A program made the translations under genes and the position numbers. From Schoenoplectus triqueter (lineage: Eukaryota > Streptophyta > Magnoliopsida > Poales > Cyperaceae), in assembly GCA_964058805.1 (NCBI GenBank), contig CAXKVV010000848.1, positions 1 through 26,768 on the forward strand: 26,768 nucleotides of DNA. Reading direction: 5' to 3'. Below, one piece after another: positions 9,555-19,872 of this stretch (position 1 is the first letter of the stretch; every line of letters starts with the position of its first letter). The notes under the pieces are model-generated. The model saw only the letters and a list, made by a program, of their open reading frames with translations. It did no database searches and was not told where the DNA came from.

Positions 9555-10560
9555 GTTGATTATAGTGACGATTAATTTAATATTATATTATTATAATTAT
9601 AATTATTTTATGATTATGATTATATTTTTATTATTATATTGTTATGATTATGATTATGGTTATATTATTATGATTATGACTATAATTATTATTATCATGA
9701 TTATATTATTAAAATTATGATTACTTATTATTATTATATTATTATAATTATGATTGTAATTATAATTTTTTATTATTATATTACTATATTATGATTATGT
9801 TTATATTTTTATTATATTACTATGATAATATTCTTATTTATTATGATTATTTTTTATTACTTTATTATTATTTTATTATGTTGATTATAGTTATGATTAG
9901 TTTATTATTATATTATTATAATGATAATTATTTATAATTATTTTTATGATTATGATTATATTATTATTATTATATTATTATGATTATGATTATGACTATA
10001 ATTATTATTATCATGATTATGATTATGATTATGATTATTATATTATGATTACTTATTATTATTATTATATTATAATTATGATCGTAATTATAATTTATTA
10101 TTATTATATTACTATATTATGATTATATTTATATTCTTATTATATTACTATTATAATATTTTTATTATTATTTTATTATTATTTTATTATGTTGTATTAT
10201 ATTATTATATGTTGATTATATTTATGATTAATAAATGATTATATTATTGTAATTATAATTATTTATAATTATTTTTATGATTATGATTATGTTTTTATTA
10301 TTATATTATTATGATTATGATTATGGTTATTTTATTATGATTATGACTATAATTATTATTATCATGATTATTATAATTATTATATTATTAAAATTATGAT
10401 TAGTTATTAATTATTATTATATTATTATAATTATGATTGTAATTATATTTTTTTATTATTATATTACTATATTATGTATATGTTTATATTTTTATTATAT
10501 TACTATTATAATATTATTATTTATTATGATTATTTTTATTACTTTATTATTATTATTATC
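9555..10560 (+). repeat. Higher-order tandem repeat within the (TTA)n array, three units of about 330 bp
   Basis: Each unit opens with GTTGATTATA(G/T) at 9555, 9880 and 10211, giving periods of 325 and 331 bp. Each then repeats the same ordered landmarks: TATGACTATAATTATTATT, ATCATGATTAT, a GAT(T/C)GTAATTATA block and ATTACTATATTATG. The unit opening GTGACGATT also occurs once in the short copy, near 1735. Confidence 0.65.
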
Positions 10561-10775
10561 TTACTATTATGATTATTATTTTACTATTATCATCATCATC
10601 ATCATTATTAGTATCATAATTATTCATATTTTAAATATTATGAGTAACAACTGCCAAACGATATTTTCGCTCTTCCGAATAGTCAAAAATATCACTCTTC
10701 CAAAAAAATATTATTTCATCACTATTCCAAAATTGTCACTCTTCTAAACCTATTCCTTAATTTGTTAAACGGACC

Positions 10776-10831
10776 CTTAATGTTTAGCTATTGTAAATGT
10801 ACATTTACAATGTAAATGGCTAAACATTAAG
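10776..10831. repeat. Compound palindrome beside the (TTA)n element
   Basis: The outer arms CTTAATGTTTAGC (10776-10788) and GCTAAACATTAAG (10819-10831) pair perfectly. Between them lies a 22-bp perfect palindrome centred at 10800/10801, with half ATTGTAAATGT. An extra GTAAATG makes the inner part off-centre. It could be a tiny foldback element or the remains of two. Confidence 0.7.
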
Positions 10832-13068
10832 ATATTTATTTTATCCGTTGGTAAATTTCTTATGATAAAATCTTTAATTATCGATGAAGACAAATTCTAA
10901 AATTCGACCTCTAGTCTAGGTGTGAAGACTAAAATACTCGTTATTTGTTATCAATTGGGGGAAAAAACGACAAAATGAAAAGAAGCCGGCGGATCAAATT
11001 TAAAACACCGCAATTATTACATATTTATCCGATCTCTCCAATTAGGCAATTTCCATGAGTGGAGATTTTTCTTGTAAAGTACTTCATCAGAGATACAAAT
11101 ATGTGAGGGGTCCCTCGACAACTTTACCATCAGATTTTTAAACAAATTCAAAAAAATCAAAAAATAGGAAAATTTGACAAATCTCTTTAGCTTACAGATT
11201 GACGATGTTTATGTCTCAAAATTTATACCATTTAAGTGTTATTTAATACTTCAGTAAAATTCATTAAATTCACACTGTTATAAATATTATATTATATAAT
11301 TTTGATGATTTTTAATGAAATATAAAATGATAATAAAATTTTCTAAAATATAAAACACAATCAATAGAAAAGTTGACAAATTTATTTGTAAAAGTTTTCC
11401 TATTTTATGACAGTAAATTACACGATGCTTACTTTATTTTTTACAATCAATCTAATTTCCCCCGATTTTTTTATTAATGACAAAATCAAAATAACAAGTC
11501 ACGAATCTGACAGTGTTGAACTAATTTTTATGAATCTAACAAAAACGAAAATCGTAAATCCGTCCCCTGACCTCCTGTTTCATTTTCGTCCCTACCCACA
11601 CGCTTGCACTTTTATCCGCTCTCTCTTCTCTTTCCTCCATTCAATGCGTGAATTGGTGAATTAATTTTCCCCGCTATTAATTGTCATCCTCTCTCTCCCT
11701 CCTTTCTAACAAGCTAGAGTCAACAATATTTTTGAACATACTCTCCAACAAAGGAGTGATCTGTTTGAAGCTTGAATATCTTCTGACAACCAAACTAATA
11801 TTTTATTCTCAACAGTAACAATACATGTTGCGAATTTATCACCCATTACTCCATATATAGATAAATTTAAAAGTAAATAATATACATTTTGATAAAACTA
11901 AAAATAATTTAACATAAATATTGCAAATCAGTAAAAAATTATCATCATGACACATGTAGACTTGAATGAGTTCAATATGAACTAACAAAATGATAAAATA
12001 GTGTATCAATCCAATATATCAATAAAAATATACATTGATACACATGTACTTTAATAAAGTAAATTAACGAATTTAATGCATCATTTTTTTTCTAGATATG
12101 CTAAATATATCAAGTCATACAATTAAGTTGTATAACAAAAACAAACTCAAACATGCTAAATATAGGCAAAACATATAAATATATTAAAATCATATTTCAA
12201 ACATACTAATTATATGAAAAACAAACAAGTTATATATAAAATGGGAAAATCATACATACAATATCAAAATCAAACTTCAAACATGCTAGATGTCTGAAAA
12301 ATCATACGAATTTTAATCATGCATCTATTTTTATTTATTTGATATATGATAATCAAGTCTAATTAATTCAAATATTATTTAATGCTTGGGTGATTTTTTT
12401 TAAAATATATGATTCATATACAGCCATTCATTCATAACTAAACAGATTAATGATTTTTTTTTAAAATATGAAACATGTTGCCATGTATTTCAACGCCAAT
12501 CATATTAATTTTGTTACTTTGCTCACTTTAAGCCATTTTACCATAACAAATTAAAATGCTTTAATTTCTATAAAATGGATACACACATTTTTTGTGTGGT
12601 TCATAGGTATCTTTTTTACATTTTGAAGTAAAATCATATATTTTAATTAATTTTGGATAATTGGTGATTTCACTACTTAAGGTGCTGAAAGAATTTAATT
12701 AATCACAAACTTAATTATTTAATAATAAGAAGAAAAAATATACACAAATTAATTATGATAATGAATTAATAATTAATAATTACCCCCAAGGAACACACAT
12801 TTGCTAAAAAGTAAAATAAAACGGAAATTTTTATTTAATCGAATTCCGCATTTCCAATGCATGTGTAGTAAAAAAAAATCAAATACAAGGTAGGAATGCG
12901 GAGAGTGGGGTACGTTCACACTCTTTCGAACTCAAAAAATAGTTCGGAAGGTGCGCGAGCCATTAATTTTGCATCAAGATTTATACTTTTAACAGAATTT
13001 AAGGATCAAAATTCGCATTTTCAATAATTATTATGAATCTCAATGCAAAAAAAAAGATTCACGTACCT
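10832..13068. other. Large AT-rich intergenic tract without identifiable gene
   Basis: I see no coding region. A CT-rich, leader-like stretch occurs at about 11560-11705 with a short open frame before it (11407-11664, 85 codons, no domain), but no CDS follows. Irregular repeats of a TTCAAACAT(G/A)CTA motif occur at about 12149, 12195 and 12275. A 10-bp inverted repeat, GTGTATCAAT, lies at 12001-12010 and 12034-12043. Confidence 0.4.
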
Positions 13069-13329
13069 TAGAGCATTCGCATCTCATTATCAAATTGATT
13101 GTCAAATCTCATTTGATAATTGTCATTTGAATTTCAGGATGCAGATACTAGACAAAATTAAATAATTATCTAAATTTGACAATCCACATCAGTGAAGAAG
13201 CAAAAAAATAATTATAAAAATATTATTTTGACAATTTCATTTTATTCAGGAATATCACTTTTAAAATAAATTATCAAGTGATAATATAACGTAAAAATTT
13301 AATTTTAACAATTGACATAAATACTCTTA
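13069..13329. mobile_element. Possible hAT-type MITE
   Basis: The left end TAGAGCATTCGCATC resembles plant hAT MITE ends. The right end, inverted, reads TAAGAGTATTTATGTC, an imperfect match. The interior is rich in TTGACAAT/ATTGTCAA motifs in both orientations. No target duplication could be read. Confidence 0.35.
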
Positions 13330-13339
13330 AATATCGAAA

Positions 13340-13560
13340 ATTGAGTACGCAGGTAACCTGTAAAATTAGCACGTGTCAGTAGACGGAGGGACAGCGATGC
13401 GGTCGCCAGTAGTTACCGGATAAGCTCCAGCTGGAAGGAGTAAATACTCGCTGCCCGAGGAGACACGGCACGTCTTAAGCAAACACCACCTCCTCGTCTC
13501 CACCAGCGAAAAGATGCTGCCACGTGTCAGCATGTTCCACGTTACCTCCACTATGGTTGG
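13340..13560. promoter_or_regulatory. GC-rich islet with two ABRE-type CACGTGTC motifs
   Basis: This is a stretch of clearly higher G+C in an AT-rich setting. CACGTGTC occurs at 13370-13377 and 13521-13528 in the same orientation, and CCACGTTA near 13537. CACGTGTC contains the ABRE core and G-box bound by plant bZIP factors. No start codon leads into a recognisable protein on either strand, so it may be an old promoter, a captured fragment or a noncoding-RNA promoter. Confidence 0.3.
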
Positions 13561-14080
13561 TCCTGTGACCTTCTGTAATCGAGTAGATGCGTACGGCCTG
13601 TTTTAATTTTTGAAAGTTCAAATGTTCAAACTTCGAACCGACTTCCAGTCTCTCTGGGGCGGATTCAGCAGCTGCTCTAGAATTTAAAAAATAGTATTTT
13701 TAGATAATATTTTTATTAGTTTCTATCTCTTTGATAATTTTTTTTATTTTTTTTGAATTGTCTGATTATTTTTATTAAAAAAATATTTAATTTCATACAT
13801 AATGAAATAATTATATAAAGATATCAAACTATTAAGTTCCGTAAAGAAAACTTTCTTCATCAACTTAATTATTTATTATTTTAAGTTTTATTTTATTGTT
13901 ATTTTTAATATATAAAATGTTATTATTTTGATAGTTTTTTATTAGATAACAATATATATTATATTATTATTATTATTTAATATCCGATTAGTTAATGGAT
14001 TTGAACCCAATAAGATATTACAATCCGATAATTGTCTCTCCTGATCAAAATCCTGCATCCGCCCTGCAGTCTCCTGCTGT
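13561..14080. other. AT-rich spacer
   Basis: This is mostly A/T-rich DNA with TATTATTATT microsatellites near 13960. The text at 13982-14080 (ATCCGATTAGTTAATGGATT and similar) resembles the neighbouring hAT-like element and may belong to it. Confidence 0.3.
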
Positions 14081-15049
14081 TAGGATCGTCAATGATATTT
14101 TTTTGACGATATGTATCGCATCTGATAAGATGGGTATAAGTAAAAATTTTATTTTGTTAAGTTATCGGATATGGATATGGATAAGAAAAAAATTTCATTA
14201 ATTTATCGGGTATGAATATAGGTGAGGGCTTTTCGTTATCCGTTATCCATTAGATAAATTATATAAAAAATATATTGTTCAATATATATAAATATAAATA
14301 TTTTCTATTTTTAATAAGAGCGAGGCTATAGTGCTTCGCGAAGCACAAAATCTTATGTGCTTCACATTCATATCTTGAATTTAAAAGTTTAAACGGTCGA
14401 TCCAAACTATTGAACATCATCTTCATATTGAAATATCTTTGAAGATTTAATTTTATATTTTTATATTTTTTATCATTTTTTAAATAGGCACAAAGTTTGT
14501 TGATCTAACGATTTCCGCACTAGCCAAAATTAGCGATTTTGTATCCATCTAAAAATAGAAAAAATTAACAATATATATATAAATTGTAATCTTCAAAGAT
14601 AATTCAATATGTAGAACATGTTCAACAGTTTAGATCGGTTATTTTAACTTTCAAATTCGAGATACGGACGCGAAAAACGAGAGGATTTGTGCTTCGCGAA
14701 GCACCATTGCCTCACTCTTTTTAATAAATATATATATAGTTAAATTATATATATATATATATAGTATATATTTTTTATGACAATTGACATGAAAAATTAT
14801 ATAATTTTTATTTTATCTAAAATGTTAATTATTATTACACTTTATTAATACTATTTATTTGTCTAAATCATATAATTTTTTACATTAAATATTTTTATTT
14901 TTAACCGTCATCTATCATTATCCGTTCGTTACTCCAAATTTTTAATGGATAAAGATAAATATGAATAAAAAATTAATAAATATGAATAAATTTTTTTAAT
15001 GAATATAAATATAAAAATATCTTTACCTGTACCTACTTTGACAGTTCTA
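14081..15049. mobile_element. hAT-like nonautonomous element, interrupted by a nested MITE
   Basis: The left end TAGGATCGTCAATG and the right end, inverted, TAGAACTGTCAAAG form a short imperfect TIR. The interior has the GGATATGGATATGGATAAG and TTATCCGTTATCC type text common in plant hAT-like repeats. The flanking octamers CCTGCTGT and AATGCGGT match at 5 of 8 positions. Removing the nested 14318-14717 insert leaves about 560 bp. No transposase is encoded. Confidence 0.4.
14318..14717. mobile_element. Foldback MITE, copy 3, with 10-bp target duplication
   Basis: The 400-bp element has ends GAGCGAGGCTATAGTGC and, inverted, GAGTGAGGCAATGGTGC, each followed by the palindrome GTGCTTCGCGAAGCAC. 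It is flanked by the direct repeat TTTTTAATAA at 14308-14317 and 14718-14727. The centre is homologous to copy 1 (CACAAAGTTTGTTGATCTAA). A 9-10 bp duplication suggests mobilisation by a Mutator-like transposase. Confidence 0.82.
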
Positions 15050-15130
15050 AATGCGGTCCTGGTCCCACCTTCAAATCGGCTAAGCGCCTAATCCCATTCG
15101 TTTTGAAGTTTGACGCTTCGTCAAAGAGAC

Positions 15131-15318
15131 TCGCTACACAAAAAAGACGTTGTGAAATGTCACAGATGCAAGGTTCGTACCAGTACAAAAATCCCTCGGT
15201 GGCATCTTTCTCTATATTATAAAGTGTAGTGGGTCAGCTAGCATCTAATGATCTAAAGACTCCCAGGAAATCATAAAAAAAATCCCGGGAATTATATGGT
15301 CCATAGTGTCTGGTATAA
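15131..15318 (+). repeat. Duplicated unit A (uninterrupted)
   Basis: It matches 16144-16259 plus 16599-16640 in direct orientation: a GTGAAAT(G/A)TCACAG inverted motif, then TCTCTATATTA, GTGTAGTGGGTCAGC, TAATGATCTA and GGTCCA/AGTCCA text. It keeps the site where unit B has a 339-bp insert. Its origin is unknown. The 16120-16145 text (ACATTGAAGAACGCAA) recurs near 16645, hinting at further tandem copies. Confidence 0.6.
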
Positions 15319-15433
15319 TAATAAATTCGGACTCAAAAAATATTTTCGAATATAATGTAGATATAATATGAATAAAATTATTCATATAATATGAATAAAA
15401 TATATCTTAAAATGTTAAAAATGAAAAAAATTT

Positions 15434-15829
15434 GAGTGAGGCTACGGTGCATTGCAATGCACGGATATATCCGTGCATTAGCTCAAAATTTTGAATTTTA
15501 CGTAAAATATGATCGATCCGAACCGTTCAATATAATTCTAATATCAAACTCTAATAGTTTGCCAAATTTTGTATTTTTTGAAATTTTTTTGTTATTTTTT
15601 TGCATGAGGAGAAAATATTGCTTAATTTAAAAATTATGGATCGTCCAATTTGATGATTTTCTCGTCATGCAAAAATTTTTTTCAAAAAATATAAAATTTG
15701 ACTAGCTATCAGGGTTTGATATGAAGATTAGATTGAAGGATTCGGATCAGTCATATATTACATAAAATTCAAAAATTTGAGCTAATGCACGGATACATCC
15801 GTGCATTGTAATACATCATAGCCTCAATC
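15434..15829. mobile_element. Foldback MITE, copy 4 (GTGCATTGCAATGCAC subfamily)
   Basis: The 396-bp element has left end GAGTGAGGCTACGGTGC and right end, inverted, GATTGAGGCTATGATGT. The left palindrome is GTGCATTGCAATGCAC. A mirrored GCACGGATATATCCGTGC-like block lies in each arm, then GATCGATCCGAACCGTTCAA (right arm diverged). The centre differs from copies 1 and 3. No target duplication was seen. Confidence 0.75.
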
Positions 15830-16119
15830 TAATATATAATATTATTTAAAATGATATATAATATATTTTATTCATGAATAACTCACAAATTAAATATTTC
15901 ATTCATGAATAAAATATATTATATATTAAATTAATAATTTATTCATAAAATATCCAATTAAAAATAAAAAACGAATTATTTATAAATAATTCACGAATCA
16001 TGCTACTGTAATTATGAATAACTATTTTCTCTTCAATTCTCCTTTGGATATAACGAGTGCAGAGAGGCAACTGCTTTCACCACGGGAGATATCTGCCGGC
16101 ATGTTAATTAGATGCAACA
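15830..16119. other. AT-rich spacer with repeated ATTCATGAATAA motifs
   Basis: Short repeats of TTCATGAATAA and AAAATATATTATATAT occur near 15840-15930. Similar ATATGAATAAAAT repeats lie before copy 4 (15360-15410). No gene is seen. Confidence 0.4.
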
Positions 16120-16143
16120 AACATTGAAGAACGCAACTGGTAA

Positions 16144-16640
16144 AAAAATATGCTGTGAAATATCACAGTCTCGCAGATGTAAGGTTCATACAGTTCAAAA
16201 CCCTCTGTGGTGTTTTCTCTATATTAAAAGTGTAGTGGGTCAGCAAGCATGTAATGATCCATAGTAACACCATTCGCGAATTATTCGTAAATAATTCGCG
16301 AATAATTCATTTTTCACCTATAGCCAGATGTTTCACGAATAATTCGTCAGTTTGATATACAGTGCGTTTTTTTGTCAAAAAAACGTTTTATTCGCGAATT
16401 ATTCGGCAAAAAAACACATTATATATTATTTTATATAGAATTTTACAATTTTTAATATATTTTTAATATTTTGTCAATATAATATATATTTTATTTATAT
16501 TATGTGAAACGAACTATTCCCGAATTATACCCGTATTATACCCGAACATCGAATTTTTGACCTCGCCGAACGTTTCCCGAATCGTAAAGTTGTTACTTTG
16601 TAATGATCTAGGGGGATTATACAGTCCAAGGACCTGGCGC
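16144..16640 (+). repeat. Duplicated unit B, split by an insertion
   Basis: This is homologous to unit A at 15131-15318. It is interrupted after the TGTAATGATC text and resumes at 16599 with a second copy of the same decamer, then CTAGGGGGATTATACAGTCC, corresponding to unit A's CCGGGAATTATATGGTCC. Confidence 0.6.
16260..16598. mobile_element. 339-bp insertion element with 10-bp target duplication
   Basis: It is flanked by TGTAATGATC at 16250-16259 and 16599-16608. The ends read CATAGTAACACC and, inverted, AAGTAACAACTT, giving an imperfect TIR. The left part is packed with AATTCGCGAATTATTCG-type motifs in both orientations, and the right part has CCCGAATTATACCCG repeats. The uninterrupted paralogue at 15131-15318 serves as an empty site. 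The duplication size fits a Mutator-like class; no coding capacity is present. Confidence 0.7.
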
Positions 16641-16978
16641 AGACATTGAATAACGCAATCTGGCACAGATAATCCAGAGATCGAACTGTTACAGATCCAA
16701 AAGTACCTGGATTCATAATTGTTTATCCTCTTTAATGCTCAGTAAATGGTGGTTAGTTACGGGTGTCGGGAACTAGCAGAATAGTGTGTAACTAACTGTT
16801 TCCTGTTGAGACTTTCTCAATTGTTATGTGCGGCTGAAAGAAACCATTAGAAGGAAAGATCTAACAATTGAAAAATCCCGATTGGCGATTGCTGATAACG
16901 ATCTCCAATTTGGTCGTCTCGCACTCCTGCGGGCCCCGCATCAGCAGGTGCCCACTGCCCGAGCGACAGAGCACATTT
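16641..16978. other. Unassigned mixed-composition DNA
   Basis: Partial similarity to the A/B duplicated units persists to about 16730. A GC-rich patch follows at 16920-16970. No open frame longer than 63 codons is present and none is recognisable. Confidence 0.35.
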
Positions 16979-17366
16979 AAGGGTGTCAATGGTTGGATTG
17001 AGTCATATTATTTTATTATTATTTTTATTCGATCCGATTAAATTCAAATTAAAAAATTTCAAGTCATATTCGACCCGATCCGTATAAAATAATTAAATAT
17101 TTATTAATTATTTTATAGAATTTTAAGTTATAAATATTAATTAATTTATAATTAATCTTAATTAGTGTATAATTAGTATATATTTAAACTTTTATTAGTA
17201 CTAAATTATAAAATAACATCAAAAAAATATAATTAATCAGATCGGATCGGATCGGATCAGATAGATCCGAACCCGACCTGATCCGATTCGGATCAAAAAA
17301 AATAAATCAATATCCAATTCATTTATGTTGAGATTACCTCGAATCGGATCAATAATTTACAACCAC
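16979..17366. mobile_element. hAT-like MITE rich in GATCCG motifs
   Basis: The left end AAGGGTGTCAATGGTTGG resembles plant hAT ends with GGGTGTCAA. The right end, inverted, GGTTGTAAATTATTGATCC, is a degraded partner. Both arms carry CGACC(C/T)GATCCG text, and a (GATCG)n run lies at about 17239-17259. No target duplication was identified. Confidence 0.4.
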
Positions 17367-18979
17367 AGCCCACCCAGTCCCCACGCAGACGACCAGCCAC
17401 GCGGGCTCCATGCTTGCCGACTTTAGCTTCCTCTCTTGGAACGCCACGTCTCTACAGGGAATGTCAGCTTGATCTAAAACTGAGTGATTGTTTATTTTAT
17501 ATGATATATAGCCTTGTAGTTATAGGGATCTAGAGGATCATTTATTTTATTTGTTCGTGCCCCAAACCCAATTCAGCTAGCAGACATGCTTTCATACCTC
17601 GGATGGAAGCCACGTCACTGGGGATAACGATGATGTCATACTCTGCTTGTATAGTTGCATTTCAATATTTGTATTCGTCGAAAATAAACATAAATAGTTG
17701 ACACTTGACAGGGAAAATAAGTCAAATGCCTGTTAGTCCCAAATGCACCATCTCAATAATTTCACCTACCTTAATTAAAAGATTGACATTTTTGCCCTCC
17801 TTTTTAAATGGGCAATTTCACCTAGATTAATTGAAATAGTCAACTAAAAAATCCTTTTGTTCATTTTTTTCATTCATATTCCTTCCTTTACACATTATTT
17901 TGAAAAATAATATGTCAATTAAACGTGTTTTTATTCTGCTTTATAATACATACTAACGGATATAATATAAGAAATAAAAAAACTTGGTTTCTAATTTAGA
18001 AAATTTTAATTAGGAACTTTGTTTTTTAATTCTTCTTTATAATACACACTCATAAACAAAAAATAAATTAAGAATATTTATATATCTAATTGGTATATAT
18101 AATTTTTTCTTGCAAGAATAAGTACTAAGCCGCAAACAAATATAGATCATTTTTCATTAATATTAATTTCCAGGAAAATCAATTGATGAACCTAACAGAA
18201 ATAGGGATGCATAAAATTAGTTTTCGTGCATTTTTTTCTCTTTCCATAATTAAAAAGGATGAAAGCTATACAAAAGAGTATGGAGTAACCAGAGATGAAG
18301 GGAAGGGAACTAGGAGTTATTAAAGGCTCACTCATTTTGCTTAAATTTTATAAGGAAGATTAATGTGTTTCAAAACTCTAAAGTGTATCAATTTATAGAA
18401 TTTGAAATTGAAAATATTTAACGTGCCATTTTTGTTGATGTAAAAAATAGCTAAATTAACATGCAAAAAGAAAACATCAATATTTTGATGTAAAAACAAA
18501 TCATGGACTACGTCGTTGAAGAATTCAAATACATTAAAATAGCACCTTGAATAAATGGACTGATTTAATATATACTAGGATTACTCTTTCTTTATTTTCA
18601 AGTTAGTTATACACGTGCTGCAAATTGAATTTGATTTTACTTGAAAAGGAGGTTTTAATTTGTATTTACGGGGTGTCACTTATGGTTTGAACAAGGCGAC
18701 ATATGTTGACAACCTAGCTTGTATTATGATCACATCAATAAAATTTTTGTTGTGATATTTTATTTAAATTTAATGTGATGTTATGACGATTTTAAATTTA
18801 TTCATTTGGACATTCGCGCTTGAACTTGGAAGAAGCTGAGAACTTAATTTTTGAGGTATTACAATCAATAAATACATACCAATACATGTCAGTTCAGTGA
18901 CATCGTACATAATTAATATAGAGATGAAGTACCCTATCGTATTGAAACATATTATTTCACTATCGTGCAATATTGGAAC
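17367..18979. other. Intergenic DNA without identifiable gene
   Basis: A short GC-rich patch (17370-17465) is followed by AT-rich unique DNA. Nothing coding is visible on either strand; the longest frame (18770-18982, minus) has no domain and ends at the CACTA border. No repeat structure stands out. Confidence 0.4.
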
Positions 18980-18999
18980 CACTACACCATAAATAGGCT

Positions 19000-19280
19000 T
19001 TTACAGCGGTTATTTTCCCCAGTTAGCAGCGGTTGTACAACCGCTGTTATTGGGAGCGCTGCAAAGTTTAACAGCGGTTTTGTTGAAAACCGCTACAAAT
19101 TGTTTACAGCGGTTCTTATATAACAACCGCTGCAAAATACAATTTACAGCGGTTTTTAACTAAAAACCGCTGTAAACATCACCTTTTACAACGGTTTTTT
19201 CATAAAAACTGCTGTAAATTTTTTTTTTAATTCATTTGCAGAGGTTTCTTCGTAAAAACCGCTGTAAAACTATTTTTTTA
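19000..19280. repeat. Left block of palindromic subterminal repeats
   Basis: There are about six inverted repeats of 20-35 bp built on ACAGCGGTT/AACCGCTGT with variable spacers, plus a half-unit. One, CAGCGGTTGTACAACCGCTG at 19027-19046, is a perfect palindrome. Such repeats are typical TNPA-like binding sites in CACTA ends. Confidence 0.7.
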
Positions 19281-19496
19281 ATTGTTTCTTTTTATTTCTG
19301 TGACTAGCCCATATTTGCTAGCCATATATAATATTTTCATCACATGCATTTTCACAAAAAACAATAAATAACTACATTTAATTACTAATTAACTACATCT
19401 AATTAACTAATTTATCTAACATACATACATAATACAACAAAATATAACATATATTTACAAAATATTAAAACTTGATAAAAAAAATGTCAAAACAAG

Positions 19497-19780
19497 GCGA
19501 GGCAGGGAAGTGGCGCGGTGAGGCGAGACGGGGCAGCGACGCGGCGGGGCGCGGCTCGGGCAGCGGCGCGACACGGGCAGCGGCGGGGCGAGGCACGGCA
19601 GCGGCGGGGCGAGGCACGGCAGCGGCGGCGTGAGGCAGGGGCGAGGCGAGGCGACAGCGCGAGGCGGGGCGAGGCACAGCAGCGGCGGGGCGAGGCGGCG
19701 GCGCTAGGCGGGGGCGAGGCGGGGGCGAGGCGAGGCAGGGCAGGGCGGGGCGGGGCGAGGCGAGGCGAGTCGAGGTGATG
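19497..19780. repeat. GC-rich minisatellite inside the CACTA element
   Basis: Very G-rich on the plus strand and built from GGCGAGGC, GGGGC and AGCGGCG words. A 21-bp unit repeats exactly at 19579-19599 and 19600-19620. The surroundings are strongly AT-rich. Open frames on both strands (Arg/Gly/Ala and Pro/Ala/Arg strings) are compositional artefacts. Confidence 0.75.
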
Positions 19781-19872
19781 CAGTGACTAGGTTTTCCACA
19801 TTAATAGAGCTGTGGGAAAGGGGGGAAAGGTTTGGATCCCGTGAGAAAAGATCTTTTCTAAAATAAAAATTA

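Larger units (their letters stand above)
9059..10770 (+). mobile_element. Long copy of the AT-rich hairpin/(TTA)n repeat element
   Basis: Homologous ends to 1462-2107 surround a greatly enlarged simple-sequence array (about 9185-10610). The left domain has AGACTAAGTAGAAGAGTGC and a perfect hairpin. The right domain has CGATATTTTCGCTCTTCC and repeated TCACT(A/C)TTC motifs, ending CTATTCCTTAATTTG. The size difference from the short copy is due to the array. Long open frames here (for example at 10433) are low-complexity Ile/Tyr strings, not genes. Confidence 0.65.

Noticed and set aside
10433..10747. 104-codon open frame with hydrophobic Ile/Tyr runs that looks like membrane segments
   Set aside because: It is the translation of the (TTA/ATT)n array, not a protein.
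15224..15231. GTGTAGTG as a right tip of a CACTA element (also at 16229-16236)
   Set aside because: Both occurrences lie inside the duplicated units A and B at the same internal position, with no subterminal repeats before them.
19465..19778. Overlapping GC-rich open frames on both strands
   Set aside because: They are low-complexity Arg/Gly/Ala or Pro/Ala/Arg strings created by the minisatellite.
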